Part shown: one piece after another, positions 32,234 to 43,052 of the stretch
Position numbering within the stretch: the stretch's first letter is position 1
Layout: the number at the start of each line of letters is the position of its first letter
Source of the DNA: Nucisporomicrobium flavum
GTDB lineage: Bacteria; Actinomycetota; Actinomycetes; Mycobacteriales; Micromonosporaceae
Assembly (NCBI RefSeq): GCF_016464385.1
Contig: NZ_JADMLH010000005.1
Location: 62,001 to 126,000 of the forward strand
Length of the DNA stretch: 64,000 nucleotides
Reading direction: 5' to 3'
The notes under the pieces: generated by a model
What the model was told of the DNA's origin: nothing
The model's input: the letters and a program-made list of their open reading frames with translations, nothing else
Database searches by the model: none
Translations under genes and position numbers: made by a program

Positions 32234-33645
32234 CGGGGGCGGCGCCGCGGGGCGTGCGCCGCCTGCACGACCGCCGCCACCAGGGCCGCGAGCGGGTCGG
32301 CCGTGCCTCCCGAGCTGTCCACCACGAGCTCGGCGTGCCGGGCCGGGCGCTCGGCCAGCAGGTCACGGAACCGTTGCTGCTGCCCGGCCTGCTCGGCGAG
32401 GCTGCGCTCAGGCTTACGGCGGTGGATCACCTCGGCGGGGGCGTCCGGCAGCACGAGCAGGTCCGGCGCGGGCACGACCCATTCGGCGACCCGGGCGGCC
32501 GCGGAGCCGGGCCAGGGCGATTCGCGCAGGTCGTACACCCAGCGGTCGGCGATGACGACTCGGCGCCGGGCCACCGCGGGCGCGACTACGCTCAGGTACC
32601 GCCAGAGGTACTCGCCCGCGTAGAACCAGGCCGCGACCCGTCGCAACGCCTGGCGATCGGCCTCCGGCGGGGCCGGTGCGTCGTCGGGTCGCGGTGCCGT
32701 CGAGCCGACTTTCAGCACGCGGCGGGCAAGCGCCACGCCGGGCAGGTTGCCGCGGGCCATGCCGAAGTAGGCGGAGGCGCTGGGCAGGCCGTTCCGCGAC
32801 AGCCGCTCGTGCAGCTCGGTGGCGACCGTGGACTTGCCCGAGCCGTCCGTGCCGACGAGCGCCACCACCACGCCACGGGTCCGCAGGCCGAGCGGGCCCT
32901 TGGCACCCGCCGCCGGCAGCACCGCGCGACGCTGCGCCCAGGTCGCCGCCACCACCCCGGGAGCCAGGCTGCGGGCGACCAGGCGGATCCGGGCCCGCCG
33001 GGGCAGCGAGGCGGACGGCGCCGCGCCCTTCGCCACGGCGATGAGCTCACTCGCCACCGCCGGGCCGAGCTGCGCGGTGAGGCCGTACGCGAGCGCGCGG
33101 CGGTGCCCGGGGTCGGCGTCGGCCCAGGCGGCGCGGGCCTCGTCGAGGCGGTCACGGGTGGGCAGCCGGCCGCGCAGCACCGGGCGGACGAGCAGGTCGG
33201 CCATGGCGGCTGCGCCGGTGAACCGGTGGGTCACCGGATCGATGGTGGCGTGGGTGCCCGGCACCAGCAGCACCGGGCCGACGCACAGGTCGCCGTACGT
33301 GACGTCGACGACCGCGGGACCGGCCGGGGTCTCCACAGCCACGCTGATGTGCCGCAGCCGGCGCCGGTCGAGCGCCTCGGCGACCCGCGCGCACGCGAAC
33401 CTGCGGCCCAGCACGGCCACGGGATCGTCGTCCGACGGCTCCCCGGCGTACCAGATGTCCAGGTCCTTCGGGCCGGTACGGGCGGCCCAGCGCCGCTCCT
33501 CGCCCACCTCGCCCTGCCAGGCCCACCGCTGTCCGGAGGCTTCCAGCGCCTCGGTCACCGCCGCCACGATCGCGGCGCGGCCGGGCGCCGCCGCGGTGGT
33601 CCGCGGCGGTTGCGGGGCCGTCTCTGCCTGCCGGTAATCGGTCAT
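32230..33645 (-). CDS. Thymidylate-kinase-like protein with N-terminal nucleotidyltransferase-like region
   Basis: A 471-residue cytosolic protein. Residues 20-140 look like a minimal nucleotidyltransferase (KDLDIWYAG; then VDVTYGDLCVGPVLL), and residues 265-470 are a P-loop kinase of the thymidylate-kinase superfamily (Walker A VGTDGSGKSTVATEL, VVIADRWVYDLRESPWPG as the DR region). Such proteins occur inside actinobacterial polysaccharide clusters, where they are thought to phosphorylate a sugar or lipid precursor rather than dTMP. Coupled to the GT-C-like gene by GTGA overlap. ATG 33645; divergent from the flippase gene. Confidence 0.85.
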   Translation of the reverse strand: MTDYRQAETAPQPPRTTAAAPGRAAIVAAVTEALEASGQRWAWQGEVGEERRWAARTGPKDLDIWYAGEPSDDDPVAVLGRRFACARVAEALDRRRLRHISVAVETPAGPAVVDVTYGDLCVGPVLLVPGTHATIDPVTHRFTGAAAMADLLVRPVLRGRLPTRDRLDEARAAWADADPGHRRALAYGLTAQLGPAVASELIAVAKGAAPSASLPRRARIRLVARSLAPGVVAATWAQRRAVLPAAGAKGPLGLRTRGVVVALVGTDGSGKSTVATELHERLSRNGLPSASAYFGMARGNLPGVALARRVLKVGSTAPRPDDAPAPPEADRQALRRVAAWFYAGEYLWRYLSVVAPAVARRRVVIADRWVYDLRESPWPGSAAARVAEWVVPAPDLLVLPDAPAEVIHRRKPERSLAEQAGQQQRFRDLLAERPARHAELVVDSSGGTADPLAALVAAVVQAAHAPRRRPR

Positions 33646-33688
33646 TTCCCCCCGATTATGGATCTCCGACGCAGCCGGCGAGAGAAGC

Positions 33689-33717
33689 TTGCGAAAACCG
33701 GCCCGGCCGTCGATAGA
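33689..33717 (+). promoter_or_regulatory. Likely promoter of the flippase gene
   Basis: TTGCGA (33689-33694), a 17-base spacer and GATAGA (33712-33717). Transcription would then begin at the GTG at 33724, giving a leaderless message. Confidence 0.5.
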
Positions 33718-33723
33718 GACGAT

Positions 33724-35001
33724 GTGCCTCCACTCCTCGGCCGCCTCGCGCGTCTCGCCGCCCGTGGCGCCGCGCCGATCGCCGCCGCCGTGGCCGTGCA
33801 GAGCGCCGGCAACCTCGCGTTCCACTCGGTGGTCGGCCGGCTCCTCGACCCCGGCGCGTACGGGGCCCTCGGCGCGGTGCTGTCCGCGATGCTCATGCTC
33901 GGCGTGCCGCTGGGCGCGCTGCAGACCGCCGCGTCCGCCCTGGTCGCCGAGCACGGGCTGACCCGCGACACGGTACGGCGCACGCTGCGCTCGGTGGCCC
34001 TGTGGTCGCTCGGGCCCGCGCTCGTCGTGCTGCTGTGCGCTCCCCTGCTGCGCGACTACTTCCACCTCGCCTCGGTCGCCGAGGCCGCGCAGCTGGGGCC
34101 GTACCTGCTGGTGGCGGCCGTGGTGGCGGCGGCGCGTGGGCTGCTGCTCGGCGACCGGCGCGTCGGCACGGTGGCGATGACGTACGTGGTCGGCACCGTC
34201 GCCCGCCTCACCCTCGGCCTGCTGCTCGTCGTGCCGTTCGGGGTGACGGGCGCCCTGGTCGGCACGGTCGTCGCCGAGGCCGCGTCGCTGATCGTGGCGG
34301 CCGGGCCGCTGCGCCGGCCGGACGGCCCCCGGGGCACCGCCGCGCTGCGCCTCGGCGCCGTCGCGCACGCCGGCTTCGCCGTGACCGGGCTGTTCCTGTT
34401 CTCCACCGCCGACCTGCTGCTCGCCCGCCACCACCTCGGCGACGACGCGTCCGGCGCGTACGTGGCGGCCGCGACCGTGGCCAAGACCGTGCTGGCGCTG
34501 CCCGCGGGCATCATGGCGGCCGTCTTCCCGCGTCTGCTGTCCGCCTGGCCGCTGCCCGGCCGCGGGCGCGCGCTGGCCACCGGCGGCCTCGCCGTCGCCG
34601 GGCCGGCCGTGCTCGGCGCCGCCGTGATCGTCGCGGTGCCGTCGCTGGTGCTGCGCGTCCTCTACGGCGACGGGTACGCCGACGCCGGCAACCTGGTCCG
34701 CGCGCTGTCCGCGATCGCCGCGACGACGTCGCTCGTGACGCTGCTGACGAACGCGGCGCTGGCCCGCAAGGCGTGGACCATCGCGGTGCCGTGGGCCGGC
34801 GCGGCGCTGGAGGTGGCGCTCATCGAGGTGTGGCACGGCTCGCCCGCGCAGATCGCCGCGTGCTCGGCTCTTGCGCTGGCCCCGACGCTGCTGCTGATGG
34901 CGGTGCTCGAGGGGCGGCTGTGGGCGCGCCCGCCCCGGTCCGGCCCTCAGGTCGCCGCGGCGGATGCCGATCCTTCCCGTACCGCCGCTACCGCGGCCTG
35001 A
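33724..35001 (+). CDS. Polysaccharide flippase (MOP/Wzx-like)
   Basis: A 425-residue membrane protein with about 12 spans, of the oligosaccharide flippase type: FHSVVGRLLDPGAYGALGAVLSAMLML in the first pair of helices, then FSTADLLLARHHLGDDASGAYVAAATVAK, a segment typical of Wzx/MurJ-like transporters. It should move a lipid-linked oligosaccharide across the membrane. GTG 33724 is chosen on the promoter spacing; ATG 33658, in frame, would add 22 residues of charged sequence. Three glycosyltransferase genes follow on the same strand. Confidence 0.87.
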   Translation: MPPLLGRLARLAARGAAPIAAAVAVQSAGNLAFHSVVGRLLDPGAYGALGAVLSAMLMLGVPLGALQTAASALVAEHGLTRDTVRRTLRSVALWSLGPALVVLLCAPLLRDYFHLASVAEAAQLGPYLLVAAVVAAARGLLLGDRRVGTVAMTYVVGTVARLTLGLLLVVPFGVTGALVGTVVAEAASLIVAAGPLRRPDGPRGTAALRLGAVAHAGFAVTGLFLFSTADLLLARHHLGDDASGAYVAAATVAKTVLALPAGIMAAVFPRLLSAWPLPGRGRALATGGLAVAGPAVLGAAVIVAVPSLVLRVLYGDGYADAGNLVRALSAIAATTSLVTLLTNAALARKAWTIAVPWAGAALEVALIEVWHGSPAQIAACSALALAPTLLLMAVLEGRLWARPPRSGPQVAAADADPSRTAATAA

Positions 35002-35017
35002 CCTGCGGAGTCGACTC

Positions 35018-36166
35018 GTGCGCATCCTCGTCCTGAACTGGCGCGACCTGGCCCACCCGGAATCCGGCGGCGCCGAGGTCTACACCGAGCAGGTGCTGCG
35101 CCGCTGGGCGGCCGCCGGGCACGAGGTGACGCTGTTCGCCGCGGCCGTCGCCGGTCGCCCCGCCGCCGAGCTCGTCGACGGCTACCGCGTCGTCCGGGCC
35201 GGGAACCGCTTCACCGTGTACCGCGAGGCGCGCCGGTGGTGGGACCGGTACGGCCGGGGACGCTTCGACGTGGTGGTCGACGAGACCAACACCGTGCCGT
35301 TCCACGCCCACGAATGGGTCCGCGACGGCGCCCGCACGATCGCCCTGGTGCACCAGACGTGCGAGGAGATCTGGCACATCAACGCCCCGCCGCTCGCCGC
35401 GCAGCTCGGCCGGTACGTCCTCGAACCGAACTGGCTGCGCCGCCTGGCCGGGGCCCCGATCCTCGCCGTCTCCGAGTCGACCCGAGACGCGCTGGCCCGC
35501 TTCGGCGCCCGCGACGTCACGGTGGTGCCGGAGGGCTACGAGCCGCCCGGGGACCTGCCGCGGGTCGCCAAGGAGGCGACGCCCACAGCCGTCTTCTGCG
35601 GCCGGATGGTCAGCTACAAGCGGCCGCGGGAGGTCATCCGCGCGGTCCAGCTGGCCCGGCGCGAGGTCCCGGACCTGCGGCTCTGGATGATCGGCGGCGG
35701 CCCGCTGCTGGACCGGCTGCGCCGGGAGGCCCCCGCGGGCGTCGAGTTCCTCGGCCGGGTGCCCGAGGAGACCAAGCACGACCGGATGGCCCGCGCCCAC
35801 GTGCACCTGGCGACCAGCGTCCGCGAGGGCTGGGGCCTGGTGGTCACCGAGGCCGCGGCGATGGGGACCTCGACCATCGCGTACGACGTGCCGGGGCTGC
35901 GCGACTCCACGCGGGCGGCGGGCGGGGTCGTGGTGCCGCCGGAGCCCGAGGCGCTGGCCCGCTGGCTCGTCGAGCTGCTCCCAGGCCTGACCACCGCCGC
36001 GCCCGCACCCCTGCCGTACGGCGGAGCCCACTCGTGGGACGACGTCGCCACCACCCTGCTGGCCGCCGTGGACCAGCACGCCCGCGTACCGGACGGCGTC
36101 CGCGCCGCAACCCCCGCCACCGACAGGAGTATCCGTGAGAATCAGCTTCGTGGTGCCGACGCGTAA
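35018..36166 (+). CDS. GT4 glycosyltransferase (first)
   Basis: A 382-residue GT-B enzyme that retains anomeric configuration. N-terminal domain: LNWRDLAHPESGGAEVYTEQVLRRW, the glycine-rich acceptor loop of this actinobacterial subfamily. C-terminal domain: TAVFCGRMVSYKRPREVIRA, VPEETKHDRMARAHVHLATSVREGWGLVVTEAAAMG (EX7E motif). GTG 35018 has GGAG 7 bases upstream and is preferred to the in-frame ATG at 34964 inside the flippase gene. It overlaps the next gene by 32 bases. Confidence 0.92.
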   Translation: MRILVLNWRDLAHPESGGAEVYTEQVLRRWAAAGHEVTLFAAAVAGRPAAELVDGYRVVRAGNRFTVYREARRWWDRYGRGRFDVVVDETNTVPFHAHEWVRDGARTIALVHQTCEEIWHINAPPLAAQLGRYVLEPNWLRRLAGAPILAVSESTRDALARFGARDVTVVPEGYEPPGDLPRVAKEATPTAVFCGRMVSYKRPREVIRAVQLARREVPDLRLWMIGGGPLLDRLRREAPAGVEFLGRVPEETKHDRMARAHVHLATSVREGWGLVVTEAAAMGTSTIAYDVPGLRDSTRAAGGVVVPPEPEALARWLVELLPGLTTAAPAPLPYGGAHSWDDVATTLLAAVDQHARVPDGVRAATPATDRSIRENQLRGADA

Positions 36167-37034
36167 CTCCGCGCGCACCCTCGACGCCTGCCTGGCCTCG
36201 CTGCGCACGCAGACGCACCCCGACGTGGAGGTGCTCGTGGTCGACAACGGCTCCACGGACGCCACCACGGAGATCGCCGCGCGGCACGCCGACCAGGTGC
36301 TGCAGTGGGGCCCGGAGCGCAGCGCCCAGCGCAACCACGGCACCGACCGCAGCACCGGCGACGTCGTCGTGTTCATCGACTCCGACATGGTGCTGGAGCC
36401 GCACATCGCCACGCAGATCCACGACCGGTTCACCGCCCGCCCCGAGGTGGGCGCGCTGATCATCCCCGAGCGGTCGTTCGGCGACGGCTTCCTGGCCCGC
36501 TGCCGGCAACTCGAGAAGCACCTGTACGTCGGTGACGAGGCGGTCGAATCCCCCCGGGCGTTCCGCCGCGAGATCATCGACAAGCTCGGCGGCTGGGACG
36601 AGAAGCTCACCGCGGCCGAGGACTGGGACCTGGCCGACCGCACCCGCGAGGTGACCACCGTCGGCCGGGTCACGGCATGGATCTGGCACGACGAGGGCCA
36701 CATCAAGCTGCGGGCGACCTTCGCCAAGAAGCGCTACTACGGCCGCTGGATCGACCAGTATGTCCGTATGCACGCCGACTCCAGCGGAAGCAAGTTCGCC
36801 CGTACCGCGCTGCTGCGCAAACCCGGCAGGCTGCTACGCCACCCGATGCTGACGGCCGGCCTGGCCACGCTCAAGCTGACCGAGGCCGCCGGCCTCGTCA
36901 TGGGCATCCGCGACAGCCGGGCCGCAGCGTCCGCCTCGGCCTCGGCCGGGTCCGCCTCGGCCGGGTCCGCCTCGGCCGGGTCCGCCTCGGCCGGGTCCGC
37001 GTCGCCCGGGTCCGCCTCGGCCGGCACGCGGTGA
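36135..37034 (+). CDS. GT2 glycosyltransferase with repetitive C-terminal tail
   Basis: A 299-residue GT-A enzyme: RISFVVPTRNSARTLDACL, VDNGSTDATTE, SAQRNHGTDRSTGDVVVFIDSDMVLEP (DXD) and GGWDEKLTAAEDWDLADR (ED/WD acceptor region). The last 30 residues are serine-alanine-glycine repeats written by a 15-base tandem array. The start GTG 36135 lies within the end of the preceding gene after AGGAG; the stop overlaps the next gene's GTG, so three glycosyltransferases are read as one unit. Confidence 0.92.
   Translation: MRISFVVPTRNSARTLDACLASLRTQTHPDVEVLVVDNGSTDATTEIAARHADQVLQWGPERSAQRNHGTDRSTGDVVVFIDSDMVLEPHIATQIHDRFTARPEVGALIIPERSFGDGFLARCRQLEKHLYVGDEAVESPRAFRREIIDKLGGWDEKLTAAEDWDLADRTREVTTVGRVTAWIWHDEGHIKLRATFAKKRYYGRWIDQYVRMHADSSGSKFARTALLRKPGRLLRHPMLTAGLATLKLTEAAGLVMGIRDSRAAASASASAGSASAGSASAGSASAGSASPGSASAGTR
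36951..37025. repeat. 15-base tandem repeat, 5 units
   Basis: Consensus TCCGCCTCGGCCGGG, units at 36951, 36966, 36981, 36996 (two changes) and 37011. It encodes SASAG and is in frame, so unit gain or loss only alters tail length. Confidence 0.85.
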
Positions 37035-38242
37035 GCCCGCGCGTCGCCCACCTCATCGCCGAGTTCTCGGCGCACGAGGCGATGGGCCGTACGGTCACCG
37101 AGACCGCCCGGCGCGTGCCGGGCGAGCACCACCTGGTGACCACCCGCGCCCACGACGGCCGCGACGCGTTCACCGAGGTCCACGAGCTGGGCGGCGGCGT
37201 CACCACGTTCCCGCTGGGCCGCGCCGCCGACCTGGCCGGGGCGCTGGCCCGCATCAGCCCGGACGTCGTGCACCTGCACGCCGGGGCGCTCGGCCCCCTG
37301 CAGGCGGCCATGGCGGTGCTGCGGCCGTACAAGACGGTGCTGACCGCGTACGCGTGGCCGACCGTGCCGGGCCCCATGGCCTGGCGCCGGGCCACCCTGG
37401 CGGAGATGCGCGCGTCCAACGTGCTGCAACCGCGCGTCGCCCTGACCACCCTGCTCCCCCCGGCGGTCGCGACGGCCGCCCTGCGCCGAGCCGGCGTCAC
37501 CACGGTCCTCACCCCGGACCCCCGAGTCGCCGCCCGCCTCGGCGGCCACCCGGGCATCACCGTGACCCGCCTGCCCTCGGGCGCCCCGGCCGACGACCGC
37601 CGCGCCCGCTACGACCGCGACAACCCGACCATCGTCTTCGCCGGCCGCGCCGAGAGCGTACGCGGCCTGGACACGCTGCTGGCGGCGTTCCCCCGCGTGC
37701 GCGAACGCATCCCCGGAGCCCGCCTGCGCCTGCTGCTCATCCCCCGCCCGGAACTGCCCGCGATCCTCGCCCGAGCCGGCACGGCCGAACAGGTCGAGAT
37801 CGTCACCGAGACGGTCCCGGACCTGCTGGCCGAACTGGCCGCGGCCCAGGCAGGCACCTGGCCGTTCAAATTCGACTACACCACCTCGCCGCCGGCGATG
37901 GCGGTCGCCGAGGCCATGAGCGTCGGCCTCCCGGTGGTCGCCACGGACGTGGCCTGCGTACGGGCAGTCCTCGACCCGGACGTGAACGGTCTGGCAGTCC
38001 CACCGGCGGACCCGGTCGCGCTGGCTGACGCCCTGGTACGCGTCCTCGGCGACGAAGTGACGTGGCGGCGGTTCGCGCAGGCGGGGGTGCGCTCGGTCCG
38101 GGAACGACTGGGCTGGGACCGCGCAGCGGCCGTGACAGCAGAGGCATACGCGTCCACGCTCGCCGGGGCCGGCGCGGGGGCCGGGGCCGGGGCCGGCGGC
38201 GGAGCCAACGGCGGCAGCGGGCCCGGCGTCGGCCGGCGGTAA
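37031..38242 (+). CDS. GT4 glycosyltransferase (second)
   Basis: A 403-residue GT-B enzyme. The N-terminus (RVAHLIAEFSAHEAMGRTVTETAR) has the acceptor-side fold; the donor domain shows TIVFAGRAESVRGLDTLLAAF and SPPAMAVAEAMSVGLPVVATDV in place of the canonical EX7E. A glycine/alanine run (AGAGAGAG) near the C-terminus comes from simple repeats. GTG 37031 overlaps the previous stop by 4 bases. It is the last gene of the plus-strand run and faces the low-GC island. Confidence 0.9.
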   Translation: MSPRVAHLIAEFSAHEAMGRTVTETARRVPGEHHLVTTRAHDGRDAFTEVHELGGGVTTFPLGRAADLAGALARISPDVVHLHAGALGPLQAAMAVLRPYKTVLTAYAWPTVPGPMAWRRATLAEMRASNVLQPRVALTTLLPPAVATAALRRAGVTTVLTPDPRVAARLGGHPGITVTRLPSGAPADDRRARYDRDNPTIVFAGRAESVRGLDTLLAAFPRVRERIPGARLRLLLIPRPELPAILARAGTAEQVEIVTETVPDLLAELAAAQAGTWPFKFDYTTSPPAMAVAEAMSVGLPVVATDVACVRAVLDPDVNGLAVPPADPVALADALVRVLGDEVTWRRFAQAGVRSVRERLGWDRAAAVTAEAYASTLAGAGAGAGAGAGGGANGGSGPGVGRR

Positions 38243-38935
38243 CAGCACAGAACGTCTCCGGCTGGTGGACCCACGGCCGGGCGCCGCCCATTTCTGTCGA
38301 CCGAGCGCCACTGACAAAGGCGAGCTTGTCCGGACCCCCTTGCCCGCGTCGCACCTCGGGGATGCCGATCGTGCGATGAACGCGCCCGTGTTGGCGAATC
38401 GCTCTCCGCGATTCGTCGATGAAAGGCGGCCGCTAACCTTTTCGCGCACTGTTGCCGGTGACTCCACAACCTGCGACAGGGTGACGCTCACCGTCACTGA
38501 CGGCTCGGCGTTGACAACTCCCGGATCCGCCACCGGCCCGGTCGCCAGGACGACCGGAAACGACGGGGGCCGCGCTGCATCATCTGCCTCGGCGAGCACG
38601 CCGGGCCGCAACTCGGCATGTTCTGGCACGCAGGCCTGCACCGGGACGCTGGCCTCCTGCACCGGTCCGCTGAACTCCGCCGGTGACTCTTCCGCCGGCG
38701 CAGTGCGTGTCATCGAGCAGGCTTGACCCTGCCGACCTTCCGGCAACTGCGCATGACCGTCGCCATGCAAGCGACGCAGCTTCGTGGCATGCCGGCGGGC
38801 CAATCCCCACATACGACGGCGTGCGTGCTCCCGGCGGAAATCTTCTGCGGCCGGGGAATAGCGGCGCGACGCCGTCCGGTCACGCATCGACGCCAATTCT
38901 GCCGTGGAGAACAATTGAAGTTGCCGCACCCCCAT
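38243..38935 (-). pseudogene. Unrecognised family, copy B (3' end lost)
   Basis: Start ATG 38935 or GTG 38929. The first 58 residues (VRQLQLFSTAELASMRDRTA, later WGLARRHATKLRRLHGD) match copies A and C. The tail also matches copy C for a further 80 residues (ACSMT, then AELRPGVLAEADDAA against AEMHPGAVAEADAAQ), so the frame is truly coding. It then meets no stop before running into the convergent glycosyltransferase gene (frame open to 36737), which suggests the original 3' end was removed. The coordinate 38243 marks where unique sequence ends, not a stop codon. Confidence 0.55.
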
Positions 38936-39001
38936 ATTGTTCCGCGGCCCGCACCACCGCTCCACTGAACGATCACCGCAAAAAAGCGACGATCGCCACA
39001 G
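38936..39001 (-). promoter_or_regulatory. Conserved leader, copy B
   Basis: Read on the minus strand it begins TGTGGCGATCGTCGC and ends CGCGGAACAATATG next to the start, matching leaders A and C. Similarity to copy C continues beyond it to about 39050. Confidence 0.55.
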
Positions 39002-41326
<2,325 letters not shown>

Positions 41327-41397
41327 CCCTACATTGTTCCGCGACACCCGCCACCGCTCCACTGAGTGATCACAGCGAAAAAGCGACCATCACCACA
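41327..41397 (-). promoter_or_regulatory. Conserved leader, copy C
   Basis: Minus-strand reading: TGTGGTGATGGTCGC, a GTGATCACT block and GTCGCGGAACAATGTAG before the GTG. It matches leaders A and B in order and spacing. Confidence 0.55.
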
Positions 41398-41535
41398 GCT
41401 AAATCGGCGCCCACCATTGGCCGCATCCGAGATTCAAACATTCGGTAATAAGTGGACTCTTGACGTCGACCCAAGCTATCAGAAAGCATCTGACATCGCG
41501 GCGAGAGTGAGCCGATGGCGACCGGCTGAGCACGC

Positions 41536-42940
41536 GGGACTGTGCCAGGAGCGGTGTTTCCGGTCCGACACGCCGGGCTGAGGTCCGGCGGGATGGGCAC
41601 CGTGAGTGATGACATCGAACGTTGTGAGTCCACGGAAGAAGATCGAGGGTGACGGGCGGCAGCTGTCGCCGGAGCAGGCCGCTGCGGCGGCGATGGTGGC
41701 CGAGGCGAAGGCCCGGGGGCTGGAGCTGACGGGCCCGAACGGCCTGTTGAAGCTGTTCACCAAGAATGTCCTCGAGACGGCGTTGAACGAGGAAATGACC
41801 GAGCATCTCGGGCATGAAAAGAACCGGGCTGAGCCGGGCCGTGAGTCGACGAATGTACGAAACGGCAGCCGCGGGAAGACAATCATCTCGGACGCCGCCG
41901 GTGAAGTGCACGTTGATGTGCCGCGGGATCGGGAAGGAACGTTCGAGCCGCAGATCGTCAAGAAGCGGCAGCGCCGCCTGACTGAAGTGGATGAGATCGT
42001 CCTGTCGTTGTATGCGAAAGGAATGACGACCGGAGAGATCTCCGCTCACTTCGCGGAAATCTACGGGGCGTCGGTGTCGAAGGAAACCATCTCGAGGATC
42101 ACCGACAAAGTCGTGGCCGAGATGACCGAATGGTCGACGCGGCCGCTCGACAGCGTCTACGTGGCCGTGTTCATCGACGCTATCGTCGTCAAGGTCCGCG
42201 AGGGCCAGGTCGCCAACCGGCCGATCTACGCGGCCATCGGGGTCACCGTGGACGGCCGCAAGGACGTCCTGGGGCTGTGGGCCGGCTCCGGCGGCGAGGG
42301 CGCCAAGTTCTGGATGAGTGTCCTGATCGACCTGAAGAACCGCGGCGTGCGCGATGTGTTCTTCGTCGTCTGCGACGGCCTGAAGGGACTGCCGGACACG
42401 GTCCAGGCCGTGTGGCCGGAAGCGATCGTCCAGACCTGCATCATTCATTTGATCCGGAACACGTTCCGGCTCACCTCGCGGGCGGACGCTGATGCGATCA
42501 AGCGGGATATCAAACCGATCTACACGGCGGTCAACGCCGACGCCGCCCTAGCTGCTCTGGATGCCCTCGACGAGAAATGGGGCAGTAAGTATCGGGCGAT
42601 GATCCGGCTATGGCGTGATGCGTGGAACGAGTTCATCCCGTTCCTCGACTACGACGTCGAGATCCGTCGCGTGATCTGTTCGACGAACGCGATCGAATCG
42701 CTGAACGCGCGCTACCGGCGCGCTGTCCGGGCCCGCGGACATTTCCCGAGCGAGCAGGCCGCGCTGAAATGCCTGTACCTTGTGACCCGCAGCCTGGACC
42801 CCACCGGGGCCGGCCGCGCCCGATGGACGATGCGCTGGAAGCCCGTGCTGAACGCCTTCGCCATCACCTTCGGTGACCGCTGGCCGGCCGCCGAGACCTA
42901 CTAACCGAAGAGCCGGAAACACCGATCTTGGTACGGACCC
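41536..42940 (+). mobile_element. Complete IS256-family insertion sequence with 8-base target duplication
   Basis: 1405 bases. The 28-base terminal inverted repeats (41536-41563 and 42913-42940) match at 23 positions and share an identical inner CGGTGTTTCCGG. Both ends are bordered by the same 8 bases, GAGCACGC (41528-41535 and 42941-42948), the duplication size made by IS256 elements. It carries one intact transposase gene. The insertion lies just upstream of copy C, in intergenic DNA, so no gene is broken. Confidence 0.95.
41606..42904 (+). CDS. IS256-family (mutator type) transposase
   Basis: A 432-residue DDE transposase. The catalytic residues are in VFIDAIVVKV (Asp), FVVCDGLKGLP (Asp) and STNAIESLNARYRRAVR (Glu), with the family CxxH-like segment QTCIIHLIRNTFR between. 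N-terminal DNA-binding region: LLKLFTKNVLETALNEEMTEHLG. Length and motifs are normal, with no frameshift, so it may be active. GTG 41606, or ATG 41609 in the next codon. It ends 36 bases inside the right terminus. Confidence 0.96.
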   Translation: MMTSNVVSPRKKIEGDGRQLSPEQAAAAAMVAEAKARGLELTGPNGLLKLFTKNVLETALNEEMTEHLGHEKNRAEPGRESTNVRNGSRGKTIISDAAGEVHVDVPRDREGTFEPQIVKKRQRRLTEVDEIVLSLYAKGMTTGEISAHFAEIYGASVSKETISRITDKVVAEMTEWSTRPLDSVYVAVFIDAIVVKVREGQVANRPIYAAIGVTVDGRKDVLGLWAGSGGEGAKFWMSVLIDLKNRGVRDVFFVVCDGLKGLPDTVQAVWPEAIVQTCIIHLIRNTFRLTSRADADAIKRDIKPIYTAVNADAALAALDALDEKWGSKYRAMIRLWRDAWNEFIPFLDYDVEIRRVICSTNAIESLNARYRRAVRARGHFPSEQAALKCLYLVTRSLDPTGAGRARWTMRWKPVLNAFAITFGDRWPAAETY

Positions 42941-43052
42941 GAGCACGCAGTTGCCGCCACGTGCTGGCTCATGCGGGTGCGCGACGGTAGGCCCGGTCGA
43001 AACGGCGGAGCTCTCGCCAGGGCGAGGTTCGATCGGCTGCGGCTCGGGTGGC

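Noticed and set aside
36737..38242. Minus-strand frame open for over 700 residues across two glycosyltransferase genes
   Set aside because: Only its first part (copy B) has homologues. The rest is antisense to well-supported genes and is explained by high GC, which keeps such frames open.
38265..38726. 153-residue plus frame downstream of the second GT4 gene
   Set aside because: Antisense to the part of copy B whose protein sequence is shared with copy C, so the minus frame is the better reading.
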